The notes: generated by a model from the sequence alone, not told the origin. A stretch of 64,000 bases of DNA from Datura wrightii (GCA_035772735.1 JASDFA010000007.1:76408501-76472500), one strand, 5' to 3'; positions 10,076 to 23,147 are shown, counted from the first letter of the stretch. Made by a program: numbers and translations.

Positions 10076-11700
10076 ATCAAACATCCTGGATCCCAACGTC
10101 GCTTCTTGTCCCAAAAGATCAGATGTTGCAGACCTGGTGCATAGGTAATGGAGGAAGTGATGTCCTGTCAGGTGAGTGATGACCATCACTCAAGGCGTCA
10201 CCCCTTTGACGGTGAAGTTGACAGTCGTTAGTCAGTTAGTAGACCGTCACTTGTCCCGTCAGGGTCAGATTCCCCTTTCCTAAGGGTGATGGAGAACCTG
10301 ACAGACCATCAAGTGAGTGATGGCTAGTCACTTCGGCAGCCACTTAGGCCAGATCTTTAGTCCCTTCTGTTAAAAGGGTGATGGAGGATAGATGGACGAT
10401 AAAGTGAGTGACGACCCATCAAAATGGCATTCACTTTGGCCAAGTTTTTGGGCTTTTCTACTTAAGGCTAATGGTGGGGACGAAGGACCGTCATGCTTGC
10501 AATGTCCCGTCACTTTGGCCATCAGACGTACAGCGACTCAAAGTTGCAGATTTCTATATATTTTTTGCTGGGGTATTTTCGTATCTTTACACTATTTTAA
10601 TCCCTAAACTACATTATTTTGAGAATACTTTCAAAGGATGTAGAGGAGTAAACAGTCCTCCTCCCTCATTATCCACCGAGACTTTCAGAATATCGTCCGT
10701 AGAATCCAGGGATTTCCTATCAAGCAAGAGCTAGGGCTCTTAGTCAGTTGCAGAAATTCAGGCTTCTTCTTAAGGGATTCTTCCTTAAGGTATATGGGTA
10801 TTCAACAAGGGATTCTATCATCCTTGTTCCCCAATTTCATCTTTAAAAACATTCTATACTCTAGCAATGTAGGAATTATGAGTTAAGACTTTTCAGATAA
10901 CTTATGATGTTGTTTAAATTCAATTGTTTTTGCAACTTCCTATGACCCTAGAATATAGATTTCATGTTTCGGACTTAGTTCTCATAGTATGTCTTCTAAC
11001 CATAGACTTTTAGCATGATTTTTGGGTTAAACTTTGCATAATTTAAAAGCTGGTGTAACTTGATATTTTCTATGGGTTGTTATCTGAGCATAGTCTACAA
11101 AATGTATGTTTTCAATTTTAACGTTAGATTTTCAAAACATGGGTATACTTAATATTTTTCCCAGAAATGTCAGTCTATAAGTTTACCACTTTATCAGTCT
11201 ATCTGGATTCTTAGTATTTTCAGTTATCACGTCCTTAGTCTTTCAAGGCACTTCCAGATCAGTAGTCCTGGCTTAGCCTTAGGCCACCAGTTTCGAGCTA
11301 ATCAGTTAAGTTAGATATAACTAGGATTTCAGTTAGGAGTTGTACTCTGCATCAAGTGGGTCGAGTTCAGTGTATTCAGGTTCACAAAACTACGTCTAAT
11401 CGTAGGCTATTAGCACGAATGGGCAAAAAATAGTGGTCACATAGTTCAACGACTATACCCTAGCAAAGTACAGTGGGCTTTCTTCGATGGGATATATACG
11501 TTGAACTCCACATTTAGCTCATGTGGTTATATGTCAGTTAACTTGCACTCCCACTATACAGTACAGTCATTGTCCTTAGTCCAGTCTAGTCTTCTAGATA
11601 TCAGGATATGCTTATGACATTAATTTAGATTATTAGTTCATACAATATTTTTCTCAGATTTTCAAGCTTTTTTACTACTTATGATTTTAGACATGGTCAT
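10076..11700 (+). repeat. LTR L, left part
   Basis: Plus-oriented LTR-like sequence. It has a region rich in GTGACGG/CCGTCAC variants (10145-10530), then an A/T-rich transcribed-type part, then a stretch (11400-11590) of the AGTGGTCACATAGTTCAACG type, which resembles Del/Tekay LTRs of Solanaceae. It ends abruptly at 11700 where the E-I array begins, and appears to continue at 59707. The left border is uncertain. Open frames at 9923-10144 and 10392-10734 are shadows. Confidence 0.45.
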
Positions 11701-11751
11701 TGTCATGACCCAAACATAGGTCCGAATTGAGATACGAGACAAAAAACCCCG
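11701..11751 (-). repeat. LTR 1 of the E-I array, first 51 bp
   Basis: TGTCATGACCCAAACATAGG matches the start of LTR 3 at 57670. The piece is cut after CCCCG by element D and resumes at 19522-19526 (CCCAG) with AGAGGCTGCAATTC.., in register with LTR 3 (GAGAGGCTCCAAG). Confidence 0.75.
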
Positions 11752-13963
11752 TGTTATACCCTAGAATCCCAAAGATCAGACTTGGGAGTTGAAATCGAGA
11801 AAAATTTAAAACTGGCATCAAGACATAGAACGGGCCGTGAGGTGACCTATGGGAGCAGCCCACGAGTCGTGATGTGACTCGTGGTGAAGCATAGGAGATG
11901 AGTTTGAAATTTAGGAATTTGGGTCCGTATAGACATAACCACAGGTCGTGGTCAGGCCCCACGACTCGTTAGGTCAGTCCTGAGAAGTTGTTATTGAGAA
12001 AGGAAAAGAATAAAGAAGTGTACCTAATAGAAGGAATCCACATGTCGTGGTCAGTCACAACAATTCGTGGGATGAGTCACGGCCAGTAGGGAAAGGTTTG
12101 ACTGAGATTAAGACAGTGCACATGACAAGTGGTGCACACTAGTCGTGGTCACTAGTAAGGAATTTTGAAGTCACTCATGACGAGCCTAGATGACTTGATA
12201 AGCAGTGTACTTGACGGACGATGCCACGAGTCATGGCCAGAGGTGAGGAGTCGTCATGTTCCTCTTGGGGATTGGCTGGCAGTTATTTTCTGTGAATTTA
12301 GTAAGGGCTTTTCCATAATTCCTAAGTCCTAGGATCCTAAACTATGTCATTTAAGGCTTGAAATGCAGGGTTTTATGAGAATAAAACCTATCATAGGCTA
12401 TTTCATATCCATGCATGCAACAATGATAGTCTAGAGAGTTGATCAAGGCAAATCCTTCAAGGTTCTCTTCAATTTCTTCTTGGGCATTCTAGGAAGTGTA
12501 ATAATCAGCTATAATAGTTATATAGGGTTATGAGTGGGTGTTTTCTTTCACACCCATGCCCAATCTCTCCTAATTCAGGATGTTTTGTTTAAAAATCTTA
12601 CGGGGTTTTATCTTAAATCCTGTGAAATTCTAATGCTCAGTACATGGGTTATTACATCTCATGTTTTTCATCATATTTTATGAATTATGATTAGATTTTA
12701 CCACTAATTCAATTTTATTTATTTCAATTTCTGCTAAATTATGCCTAATTATTCATGTTCTATGATGAATCGAGTTATGATCTTTATCTCTATAGTTGAT
12801 TTTCATAAACCCATCATGATTTATGAGTCATGGTATGGATTTATTCAAATTCCCATTATGAATTTATAATTTAAAAATAAATTATATTAGTTACAATTAC
12901 GCATGAACCTCATGATTTACGATTTACAATTTTGGTCGATTCACGGGCCTTACCTTCATGGCTAGTTCATATGTTTACAAGAATTCTTATTATTATCATG
13001 ATTTAACTAGCCCATAAATCTCATGCATATTATACTATGAGCACTATATATGTTTTGGGAGTAGTATTTAACACCTAGTAGGTTCGGGGCTCCGGTTTTG
13101 CCCCGAACCTCAGAACTATGCCACCGTTGGACATGATGGGACCTCCCTTGAGACTGTCCCCTTTGCCCAAATAGGCCTTTCATGTGTGATATCACGCACT
13201 TCACGGTTCTACACTTGGCAAGGTACGAACACCCTCCCGACTAGGCATTTATAGGTTGGGCTCTACGTGTGCTCATATGGGTATGTCGGTTATAAGAATC
13301 TCTCATTGTTCCTCATGAATTATGCATGGTTAAGATTATATACTTTGGCTCAAATTATGTTTAATACAACTTTTCTCTCATGAGTATGATTATAAATGAT
13401 TTATGAATGCTTTGAAACTTGAACCTTACCTTACATTATGATATTTATGTTATGACTATGTTGCCCTACTCTTGTGCACATTTAAGTATTTTAAATGTCC
13501 ATTTTAATTACCTTGCATACTCGATACATTCCACATACTGACCGCATACATTATGACGTAATGTTTGATGATACAGGCTCCGATCTTCAGTCTTAGCACC
13601 GTCATTAGCTCATCTTGGAGATTGCATCCAATGATTGCGGTGAGTCCTCATCTCCTAAGGACCATGTTTATCAGATTTCTCTATGTATGTTTAATTTTCT
13701 AGACTTGTTGGGTTAGTTTGGGGTGTTGTCCCATCAACCCATCTGTTACATTAGAGGCTTCCAGACTATGTGTAGATTCAGCTGTTATGTATGAAGTACG
13801 CATCACTATCTATGTTATGACGTGTTTATGCTTCCACTATGACGTTGTGCTAGGTATTCTGCCTTATAGATATAGAGTTAGATGTAAGCTCATGCCATGG
13901 GTCGAATTGGAGTCTCTCGGGGCTCCTTGTCCCATGTCATGATCGGGGCCTTAGATCGTGACA
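11752..13963 (+). repeat. 5' LTR of element D
   Basis: Starts TGTTATACCCTAGAATCCC and ends ..TTAGATCGTGACA, about 2.2 kb. Between 11830 and 12260 there are repeated palindromic CCACGAGTCGTGG-type motifs. A TATAGGGTTATGAGTGGG-type segment follows near 12520, where sister LTRs have a GGTATGT donor-like site. No gene; open frames such as 13718-13942 are incidental. Confidence 0.8.
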
Positions 13964-13967
13964 TACT

Positions 13968-13979
13968 TTGTAGCAGAGC
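13968..13979 (+). other. Decayed primer-binding site of element D (initiator tRNA-Met)
   Basis: TTGTAGCAGAGC matches the plant initiator-Met PBS (TGGTATCAGAGC) at 10 of 12 positions. It lies 4 nt after the LTR end. Confidence 0.65.
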
Positions 13980-14172
13980 AATAGGTTTGAAGTGTCCTAG
14001 GGTGTCTGAAAGACGTGTTGAGTAGAGTCTTTTTCATGGGTGTGAAGCACGCCACACTTATGATGAAGAGGCTACGAGACGTTTAGGAAATGTTCCCTTC
14101 TTTTATGATCTACGTAGTGCGATGAAATGTCTCCCTATCCTTATAACTCATGCCATGCGCGTTTAGAGAAAC

Positions 14173-14817
14173 ATGTCTTCTCAGGACAACAACGGGAGTA
14201 ACCCAGCCCCACTAACTCCAATGTATTCCATGCAAGTTACGGATGCAGAACTCAGAGCTGCCCTTAGAGTGTTGATACGGGCCATGATCACCCAGCCTAA
14301 CTAGTAGGCTATTGCACCAGTGGACCTTATCGGAGAGGCGGCTGCTACTAGGGTTCAAAAACTCATGAAGAGGAGCCCACCTAAGGATAATGATTCAAGT
14401 ATGAGAGGGGAGAATAAGGGGTAAGGAAGGAGGAAATAGAATCTCAGGACTGAAAACCTCAAGAGTTCCCAGCAAGGGTCGAGTAGTGGGAGTCACTCAA
14501 CCCCGTCAAAGGTCATTAGATCAAGTTTGGGGATACAAGCCCCGGGTGAAGGAGATTACTTACCCAATTTGTAGGTGATGCAGGAAGAACCAAAGTGCTT
14601 GGCAAGTTTAGATGTTTGCTTCTGTTGTGGTCGACCCAACTATAAGCACAGAAATTGCCCTTTAGCTAAGAAAGGCGGCCAGAGAGGCCGTGACCCAGCT
14701 GTCAGGTCTACAACCCGCCCATCTCAGCAGCATAGGTTACCAAGAGCAAGTGGCAGTCAACTTCAGATGCAGTCCCAAGTATGTTATAAGCTTTCCTATC
14801 AAACCTACCATGATTGA
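14173..14817 (+). pseudogene. Gag remnant of element D
   Basis: Begins ATG-TCTTCTCAGG (MSSQDNNG..), runs into a TAG after about 43 codons, and needs several frame changes. The nucleocapsid part (14575-14817) keeps CFCCGRPNYKHRNC. In the CX2CX4HX4C zinc knuckle the His is replaced by Tyr. Downstream is a Gln/Arg-rich linker that in intact relatives leads into protease. The N-terminus differs from the MPPRRVNG start of the E and I gags, so D belongs to another subfamily. Confidence 0.65.
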
Positions 14818-15907
14818 TAGTTCCGAGGACTCTTGTACAAGGTGCAAGATCCCTTTGTGCATTTCAATATGAGACTTATTTCGTGGAAGATAAAGAAATT
14901 GTAAGTGAAGGTCCAAGTCTGATCTTGAGTTTTCTAGTACGGAAGTTCTATGAATAGTATTTGGGGGTAGTCAACACACCCTCACTTAGATGTCTCCCTT
15001 ATGTTTCGCTCGATGCTATGCTCAACTCATGCTTACATTAAGGACCCAAATTTGATAGGCAACTCCGTCTGTTAGCGATCCCAACATTACCCATTCTGCT
15101 TCATGTTATGACCCTCGCCATGTATGTGAACCCATGTCTCTCAGTATGCTCAGCTCTATGAACTGAGCCATAAGACTTGCCTTATCAACTCATAAGATCG
15201 TGCTATACTGGGTATATGCTCAGTTTAGATTTCTTAAATGGTCCGTGCTCATGATCCCCTTACTCTAAATCCTATGGATGTTCCCCCATGCTGGAGATGA
15301 TGGTTAAGATATGTACGTTTAGGATAACTCCCTATCCCTGCCATTGAAGCCGGGTATGTAAAAGTTCAGGGAGCACAGTTATTAGCTAAGCCTAGAACCA
15401 CATGGTCATTTTTTGATTGTCGATCCATTTTCATAGGTCGAACCTTTCCGTAACTTTATTTTGTTATTCATGATTTGCGGAGGTGGATGACACCGGTCCC
15501 GAGATGACCTAATGAAGATTGGGTGAGATTTTCGATTTTTGAAGGGTTTAAAGTTTTATGCGTTGACCAAAGTCAACATTTCAAGTTGTCGAGCTCAAAT
15601 TTGGATTTTGAGAGCTTTGTTGGTTTCCGATGGTGGTTTATGATTTAGTTAGGTAGTTTGTATGGATTTCGAGGTGATTCGAGAGTGAGTTGAACCTCTT
15701 ATTGAATTTATGAACTTTAAGGAAGCTAGGTATGACCATGGTCAACTTGTAATGAAACAGCCTTATATTAGTAACTTGGTGGTTCCAACCGGTTCTGAAT
15801 GGGTATCATGATTGGATGGTGTATTTGGGTTATGGCCGGAGGATTTTAGAAATGTTTCAGGTGGATTCGAGCGTATTGCGTATTTGGAATTATCTTAAGC
15901 ATAAAGG
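14818..15907 (+). other. Degenerate internal region of element D
   Basis: Protease, RT and RNase H should be here but no catalytic motif can be read. Around 15560-15700 the sequence (GTTGACCAAAGTCAAC and following) looks like a fragment of a different dispersed Solanaceae repeat rather than pol, suggesting replacement or insertion plus deletion. Confidence 0.45.
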
Positions 15908-17090
15908 ATGAGAACTCAGAGGTTCGGGACTTCAAAATTCATAGAAGGAATTGTGGAGTTTCGATTGGTTAACTTGACTGATGGCGCTGTTACAGTTCGG
16001 AATGGATCAAAATTATCCTTGGTGGCTGATTTAAAAGCTAGACAAGATGAGGATCCTAGCTTGGTGATGTTGAAGGAAGTGTTCAGGAGCAGAAGGTAGA
16101 GATGGTCTCCATAGGGGGAAATGATATGCTTTGATATCAGGGTAGTTGGTGTGTTCCATGTGTTGATAATTTTAGAGCTAGTTCGGTAGCATGGGGTGCC
16201 CTTGACCATCATATCAGACAGATGTACCCAATTTACCTCCCAGTTTTTGAGGTCGTTCCAAAAAGGACTAGGTACTCAGGTAAAGCTCATTACAATATTT
16301 CACCCGCAAACGGATAGAGAAGTGGAGCGGATAATTCAGACTCTCGAGGACATGTTAACAGCATGTGTGATTGACTTCAGAGGAGTTGGGATGATCATTT
16401 TCATCTTATTGAGTTTGCATAAAATAACAACTACCATTCCAGTATTTAGTTGGCTCCGCTTGAGGCACTCTATGGGAAGAGATGTAGATTTACCTATTGG
16501 TTTGTCCGAAGTTGATGAAGCTGCGATGATAAGAGTAGATTCAGTCCATGAGGGTATGGAGAAGGTTCAACTCATACCGGATAGGTTGAAAACAGCTCAA
16601 AGTTGCCAAAAGTCCTAAGCCGATGTGAGAAGGAGGGAACTAGAGTTCGAAGTGGACGATTGGGTATTTTTGAAGGTTTCTCCCATGAAGGGATTGATGC
16701 GGTTTGGAAAGAAAGGAAAACTCAGCCCTCGTTATGTTAGCCCCTACCGGATAGTGAGATGGGTTGGCAAGGTGGCCTATGAATTGGAGTTGCCCATAGA
16801 ATTAGATTCTATTCATCTTTTTTTCCATGTATCGCTCTTACAAAAGTGTTTGGGCGATCCATCTCTAGTTGTTCCGATGGACAATATTGGTGTGAAAGAC
16901 AACCTTAGTTATGAGGAGTTTCCGGTGGAAATACTGGACCGTAAAGTTTGAAGGATAAGAAACAAGGAAGTAGCTTCAATGAAAGTTTTATGGAGAAATC
17001 AGCTTATTGAGGGAGCTACGCGGGAAGCCGAGGCAGATATGATGGCTTGATACCCACATTTATTCTCTACCCGCTCAGTTCTAGCATGAG
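15908..17090 (+). pseudogene. Integrase remnant of element D
   Basis: 15908-16099 encodes the RNase H-integrase linker (NGSKLSLVADLKARQDEDPSL). It then jumps, across a deletion that removes the HHCC zinc domain and the first catalytic Asp, into HGVPLTIISDRCTQF (16185-16240) with the second Asp and a decayed third motif (QTDREVERIIQTLEDML). The C-terminal part (16625-16951) keeps the GPY/F-like region (MRFGKKGKLSPRYV, FHVSLL), a stop after DRKV, and a chromodomain-like tail VLWRNQLIEGA. It cannot be functional. Confidence 0.7.
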
Positions 17091-17318
17091 GTATCAGTTT
17101 TTTCCCTCAACTCTAATTAGTTTTTATGTTCAGTTCATCTAACCAAGTTTATTTTATGTATATGGATGTATGTATGATTCGTGAATTTAGTTCAGCTATG
17201 TAGTTTGAATCGAAAGTAGTCATTCAGTCAGATTTCAACTTAAATGATCAGTATTTGAATATGATGATTGCATTTCTCTGCTTTTCTGTACGCTTTCCAA
17301 CATTTGAGGACAAATGTT

Positions 17319-17334
17319 CCCAAGGGGGGGATAT
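17319..17334 (+). other. Polypurine tract of element D
   Basis: CCCAAGGGGGGGATAT directly before the 3' LTR. It follows the ..GAGGACAAATGTTCC.. context seen before the 3' LTRs of the other Tekay copies. Confidence 0.8.
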
Positions 17335-19521
17335 TGTTAATCCCTGGAAGCCCAAATATCAAACCCAGGAGTTGAAATGGAGAAAAATTTAAAACTAGCA
17401 TCAGGACACATAATGGGTTGTGAGGTGACCCGTGGGAGCAGCCCACGGGTCGTGATGTGAATCGTGGTGAGGCTCAGGAGTTGAGTTTGAAATTTGGGAA
17501 TTTGGGTCCCCACGTAAATGACCACGAGTCATGGTCAGGCCCAACGACTCATTAAGTCAGTCGTGGCAAGTGGTGATTGAGAAAGGAAAAGAAAAATGTA
17601 GAGTACCTAATGGAAGGCAGCCATAAGTCGTGGTCAGTCACCATGATTTGTGGGATGAGTCATGGACAGTAGGGAAAGGTTTGATTGAGATTAAGGCAAT
17701 GCACATGACGAGTGGTGACCACGAGTCGTAGTCACCAGCAACTAATCGTGAAGTCAGTCGTGACGAGCCCAGATGAAATGATAAGCAATGTACTTGACAA
17801 ACGATGCCACGAGCGTGGCTAGAGGTGACAAGTCATCATGTCCCTCGTGGGGACTGACTGGCAGTTATTTTTTGCGAATTTAGTAAGGGCTTTTCCATAA
17901 TTACTAAGTTCTAGGGTCCTAAACATCATCGTTTAAGGCTCGAAATGCAGGGTTTTATGAGGGTGAAACCTATCATAGGCTATTTCATATCCATGCATGC
18001 AAGGGTGATAGTCTAGAGAGGTGATCAAGGCAAATCCTTCAAGGTTCTCTTAAATTTCTTCATGGGTATTCTAGGAAGTGTAAGAATCAGCTATAATCAG
18101 GTATGTAGGATTATGAGTGGGTGTTTTCATTCAAACCCACGCCCAAACTCTCCTAATTCATGAAGTTTTGTTTAAAAATCTTATGGTGTTTTATCTTAAA
18201 TCATGTGAAATTCTAATGTTCTATACATGGTTTATTACTTCTCATGTTTTACATAATATTTTAAGAATTGTGATTAGATTTTACCACTAATTTAACTATA
18301 AAATTATTTATTTTAATTCTATTAAATTAAGCCTAATTCTGCATGTTCTATGATGAATCGAGTTATGATCTTTATCTCTATTGTTGATGTTCATAAACCC
18401 ATCATGATTTATGAGTTATGGTATGGATTTATTCAAATATCATTATGAATGCATGATTTAAAAAGCATATACATGAGTTACAAGTACGCATGAACCTAAT
18501 GATTTATGTTTTACAATTTTGGCCGATTCATGGGCCTTACCCTCATGACTAGTTCACGTATTTACAAGCATGTTTATGATTATCATGATTTAACTAGCTC
18601 TATATATGTTTTGGGAGTAGCATTTAACACTGAGTAGGTTTGGAGCCTAGGTTTTGCCCCGAATCTCAGAACAACGTGCTACCGTAGGACATGATAGGAC
18701 CTCCCTTGAGACTATCCCCTTTTCCCAAATGGGCCTTTCATGTTTGATATCACGCCTTCACTGTTCTACCCTTGGCAAGGTACGAACACCCTCCTGACTA
18801 GGGATTTACAAGTCGGGCTACATGTGTGCTTATATGGGGTATGTCAGTTATATGAATCTCCGATAGTTCTTCATGACTTATGCATGATTATGATTATATA
18901 CTTTGGCTCATATTAATACAACTTTTCTCTCATGAGTATGATTACAAATGATTTGCGAATGCTTTGAAACTTGAGCCTTACCTTGCATTATGATATTGAT
19001 GTTAAGAGCATGTTATCCTAGTCTTACGCACTTTTAAGTATTTTAAATATCTGTTTTACTTACTTTCCATACTCGGTATATTTCACGTATTGAACGCATA
19101 CTTAATGATGTATCATTGCAGGATACAGGCTCCGATCTTCTGTCCCAGCACCGTCATTAGCTCATCTTGGAGATTTGCATCCAGCGCTTGTGGTGAGTCC
19201 TCATCTCCCCAGGACCATGTTTATGAGATTTCTCTATGTATGATCAGTTTTCTAGACTTGTCGGGTTAGTTGGGGATGTTGTTCCATCAACACATCTGTT
19301 ACTCAGAGGCTTTTAGACTATGTGTAGTATTCAGCTGTTATGCATGAAGTACGCATCACTTTCTATGTTATGACGTGTTTATGCTTCCGCTATGTTGTTG
19401 TGCTAAGTATTCCGCCTTATTGATATTGAGTTAGATGTAAGCTCACGCCAAGGGTCAACTTGGAATCTCTCGGGGCTCCTTGTCCCGTTTTGTGATCTGG
19501 GCCTCCATTCGGGCCGTGAGA
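17335..19521 (+). repeat. 3' LTR of element D
   Basis: Starts TGTTAATCCCTGGAAGCCC and ends ..CATTCGGGCCGTGAGA (terminal CA decayed). It parallels 11752-13963 throughout, including the palindrome-rich block (17410-17840). It abuts the inverted LTR 1 of the E-I array. Confidence 0.8.
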
Positions 19522-21723
19522 CCCAGAGAGGCTGCAATTCAACCCATGGCATGAACATGACATCTCAATATCAACATAATAATGTGGAATTTTAACATAT
19601 GAAATAGCGGAAGTCTGAAAATCTAATAGCATCTAAATATCTGAATACATAACACGGTTCTGAAGCTGAATATATACTTGTATGGTAAGCCTCACAACTT
19701 GACGAGTTGATGGGACAAGACCCCAACTAACTCACTAATAAACTGAGACTGAAAATACTGATAAAAAATCGATAAGAAGGTCATTGAAGGATGAGGACTC
19801 ACCAAAAAGGCTAGGAAATGCTAACTATGAAAATCTGGCTAGCGATGGGACTGAACTTGAACGTCTGAGCCTGTATCATGAAACGATACAACATAGAGTA
19901 TGCGGTCAGTACTTGAAATGTACTGAGTATGCAAGGTAAGTAAAATCACTACGTAAGTAAAACTGAAATCATGCAATATCATAAAACATATTCAAGATAA
20001 CATTTTGAGAGTAAGGCTTGCATGTTATTATCTGAAAACATGATTTAAACATAACTGAATATCATAACTAAATCGAATGAACCAAAGCTGAAAAACTAAT
20101 AATCATAAGTAAAACTGAACATTGGGTCGAAACTGTTGAAAACATAATATCATGACTGATTAACATGCATTACTGAAATAATGAGGATCAATGGGAGACT
20201 CGTCATATAACCGACATAACCACAATAGAGCTTACATGGTCCCGACTATTACACTCAAGTGGGTAGAGTCGTCCAAAGCCTTTCCAGGGCTAAGGGCACT
20301 ACCATGATATCGATATCAAGTTGAAGGATCCCGGGGGAAGGGAAAGCTCACAAAAAAGGTCCCAAATATTCTAACATACCTACGTTGGCACATAGTTCTA
20401 AGGCACAGGGTTGACTGAACCCTTAGCCAGCTTGGTGCTAGACACTACTCCGAAAAACATGCATATGTTCTACATCGTTTTCAAACGATGTTGAACCATC
20501 GTCTTGTGATGAAGCTGAATCATAATAATAAATGCATAATCTGAAAACATATCCTGAGGAGCCTTGGCATAAACCATACAACAAGCTGAAAAGTGGGAGT
20601 CTAGACTCCAAAACCATGTGGTAAGATAATAACATGAAATTGAAGTAAATCATGAACATACTTGATTATATGGGCTTGCCCAAATTTATACATACTTTAG
20701 ATAGTTAAAATAAGAATGCAGGCATGCGTAATTCGAAATCATACTTTCATCATATACATCTCATCATTCTTGAAAACATAGATCATAATCTCAACCTTTA
20801 ATGAACTTTCATAATTGGGCATTATAATTGTAAGACTTTGAAAACATGAATTGTAATTGAAAACATTATAAAACATGCACATGAATCTGAATCCAACATT
20901 AGAAACATGAATAAGATTTACCGATGATGTATGCTTAGAGGATTTCACAAGTTGGATTAAAACCCCACAGATTCATCAATTAAGAATTCCATGAATTTTA
21001 GAAATGGATTTGGGCATTGGAGTGAAGGAATACTTCTTATTCATAACCCTACATACCTGGGTACTTCTGATTTCACACCCTTCTTGCATGCCCAAATGAA
21101 TTGGGAAAGAACTTGATGAATTCTAGGCTTGATCACCCTTAGGAACTTCTAGTCTTGCATGCATGGAGAGGGATTGATTTAGAATGAGTTAAACCCTCTT
21201 AAAACACACCTTTTTGAGCTTAAAATAATGTAGTTTAGGTTTTAGGAGGTTAAGAATTACGGAAAAGCCCTTAATAAATTCACAGCAAAATTACACTGCC
21301 AGCCCCAATGAGGGACTAGACGATTCGTTACGTGAGGGGATGACTCGTCAATTGCTCCCGTAACAATCACTGGAAACCTTCACTTTGCCTGTCACCGTGA
21401 GGCACACCACGACTCATGGTGTACTTAACGGCTCGTGGAAACAAGTCATGATGAACACTAAAAAAAATTTACACTTTATGCCAAACTCCTAACCACGGCC
21501 AACTCCATGAATCGTTGCCTTAACCACGAGCCGTGGCTTCTCTCGTTGTCAACCCCCAGACCAAAATTCTTTTCAACGCCCCCTTCCAATTCACGAGTCA
21601 CTAACGACTCGTGAAGTACCTCACGGGTCACTGGATGACTCATCCTGTGACCTGGTGCAGAAATGCTTGTTTTCTCCATTTTAACCCTCGGGTCCGATCT
21701 TAGGGGCTTTCGGGGTATTACCA
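19522..21723 (-). repeat. LTR 1 (3' LTR) of the E-I array, main part
   Basis: Continues LTR 1 after element D and ends ..TTTCGGGGTATTACCA, the reverse of a TGGTAATACCCCG start. The palindrome-rich block (ACGAGTCGT variants) lies at 21310-21660. Open frames at 20438-20948 and 21476-21814 are incidental. Confidence 0.8.
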
Positions 21724-21740
21724 TATCTCCCCCTTGGGAA
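21724..21740 (-). other. Polypurine tract of internal E
   Basis: The plus strand reads TATCTCCCCCTTGGGAA, whose reverse is a purine tract directly upstream of LTR 1 on the minus strand. Confidence 0.8.
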
Positions 21741-21969
21741 CATTCATCCTTGAATATGGATAAAAACATAATGAAAAGTTGGGGAAAGAAACTGTCATAC
21801 CAAGTACAGAACATTTAAAGCTGAAAACTGACGGAGTGACTGTCTCCCGATTGAATTACATGACTGAACTGAATTCATGAATAACACATACATGCATTGA
21901 CATGAAATATATTGGGACACATGAACTGAATGTGAAACTAAATAAAGTTCTAGGGAGGAAACAGATACC
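21741..21969 (-). other. 3' untranslated spacer of internal E
   Basis: Sequence between the integrase stop and the PPT. No feature seen beyond similarity to the equivalent spacers of H and I. Confidence 0.5.
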
Positions 21970-23147
21970 TCATGTTGAAACTGAACTGGGAGGGAATAGA
22001 TGTGGGTATTTAGCCATCAAATCTGCCTCAGCTTCCCAGATTGCTCCCTCAACATGCTGGTTACGCCACAAAACCTTTACAAAAGCTACTTCTTTGTTTA
22101 TAAGCTTTTGAACTTGACGATCAAGTACTTTAAATGGAACCTCTTCATAGCTAAGGCTATCCTTCAAGCCTACACTATCCACCAGGATAATCAAAGCTGG
22201 ATTGCCCATACACTTCTTTAAAAGCGACACATAGAAAACTAGACGTAATGAAGCCAATTTTGAGGGCAAGTCCAATTCATAGGCTACCTTTCCAACACGT
22301 CTCATAATCCTATATGGGCAAACATAATGGGGACTATGTTTCACCCTCTTTCAAAACCTCATCACTCCCTTCATGGGAGACCCCTTCAGAAATGCCTAAT
22401 CATCAACTTTAAACTCAAGTTCTCTCCACCTTACAACCGCATAGGACTTTCGATAACTCTAAGCTATTTTCTTCCTTTCTCGTATAAGCTGAACCTTCTC
22501 CATTTCCTCATGAACGGAATTAAGTCCTATCAATGTAGCTTCACCAACTTCAAACCAACCAATAGGAGATCTACCTCTCCACCCATAAAGATCATCAAAT
22601 AAAGCCATCGGACTGTTGGAATGGTAGCTGTTGTTAAATGAATACTCGATGAGAGGTAAATGATCATCCCAACTACCTTTAAAATCAAACACACACGCTC
22701 TCAACATATCCTCAAGAGTCTCAATGGTCCGTTCATCCTGACCATCTGTTTGCAGGTGAGAAGCTGTGCTAAGCTTGACCTGAGTAGAAAGTCCGTTCTG
22801 AAACGATCTCCAAAACTGGGAGGTAAACTAAGTACCTCTACCATATATGATGGACAAGGGCACTCCACGAAACTGAACTAGCTCCCTACTATACAATATA
22901 GCATAATCCTTCGCTGAGTCGTTAGTTTTGACCGATAGGAAATGGGCTACTTTAGTCAACCTGTCTACAATAACCCAAATAGAATCATATTATCGACGAG
23001 TATGAGGAAACCATGTAATGAAGTCCATATTGATTTCCTCGCACATCCAAGTAGGGATACTAATGTATTGAAGCACACCTGTAGGTCTTTGATGCTCAAC
23101 TTTCACCTGTTGACAATTCAGACACCTTGCCCTATACTCGGCTATGG
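21970..23147 (-). pseudogene. Integrase remnant of internal E
   Basis: Read on the minus strand from the right: zinc-domain end (RARCLNCQQVKVEHQRP), first Asp (EINMDFITWFP), second region (VPLSII), third motif (TIETLEDMLRACVFDFKGSWDDHLPLIEY), then the GPY/F-like region and chromodomain-like tail (KVLWRNQHVEGAIWEAEADLMAKYPHLF). Several frameshifts and stops break it, for instance between 22344 and 22459. On its right side it is cut inside the zinc domain by an LTR fragment, and no RNase H, RT or protease of E remains. Confidence 0.75.

Larger units (their letters stand above)
11752..19521 (+). mobile_element. Element D, degenerate Del/Tekay chromovirus
   Basis: A 7.8-kb plus-strand element with both LTRs, a decayed PBS, gag remnant, integrase remnant and PPT. 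Flanks CCCCG (11747-11751) and CCCAG (19522-19526) match at 4 of 5 bases. It splits LTR 1 of the E-I array. Protease, RT and RNase H are not recognisable. By eye the first 180 bp of its LTRs differ at about 15% of positions, more than H or F. Confidence 0.75.

Noticed and set aside
10145..10540. Repeat-spacer pattern resembling a CRISPR array
   Set aside because: GTGACGG-type motifs are irregular in spacing and sequence, the DNA is plant LTR, and no cas-like gene exists.
11701..21723. Reading 11701-21723 as two separate neighbouring elements in opposite orientation
   Set aside because: The 51-bp LTR start at 11701-11751 continues in register at 19522, so D lies inside one LTR rather than beside it.
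21476..21814. 112-codon minus-strand frame
   Set aside because: Crosses the LTR/PPT border of the E-I array; a coding gene would not span an LTR end.
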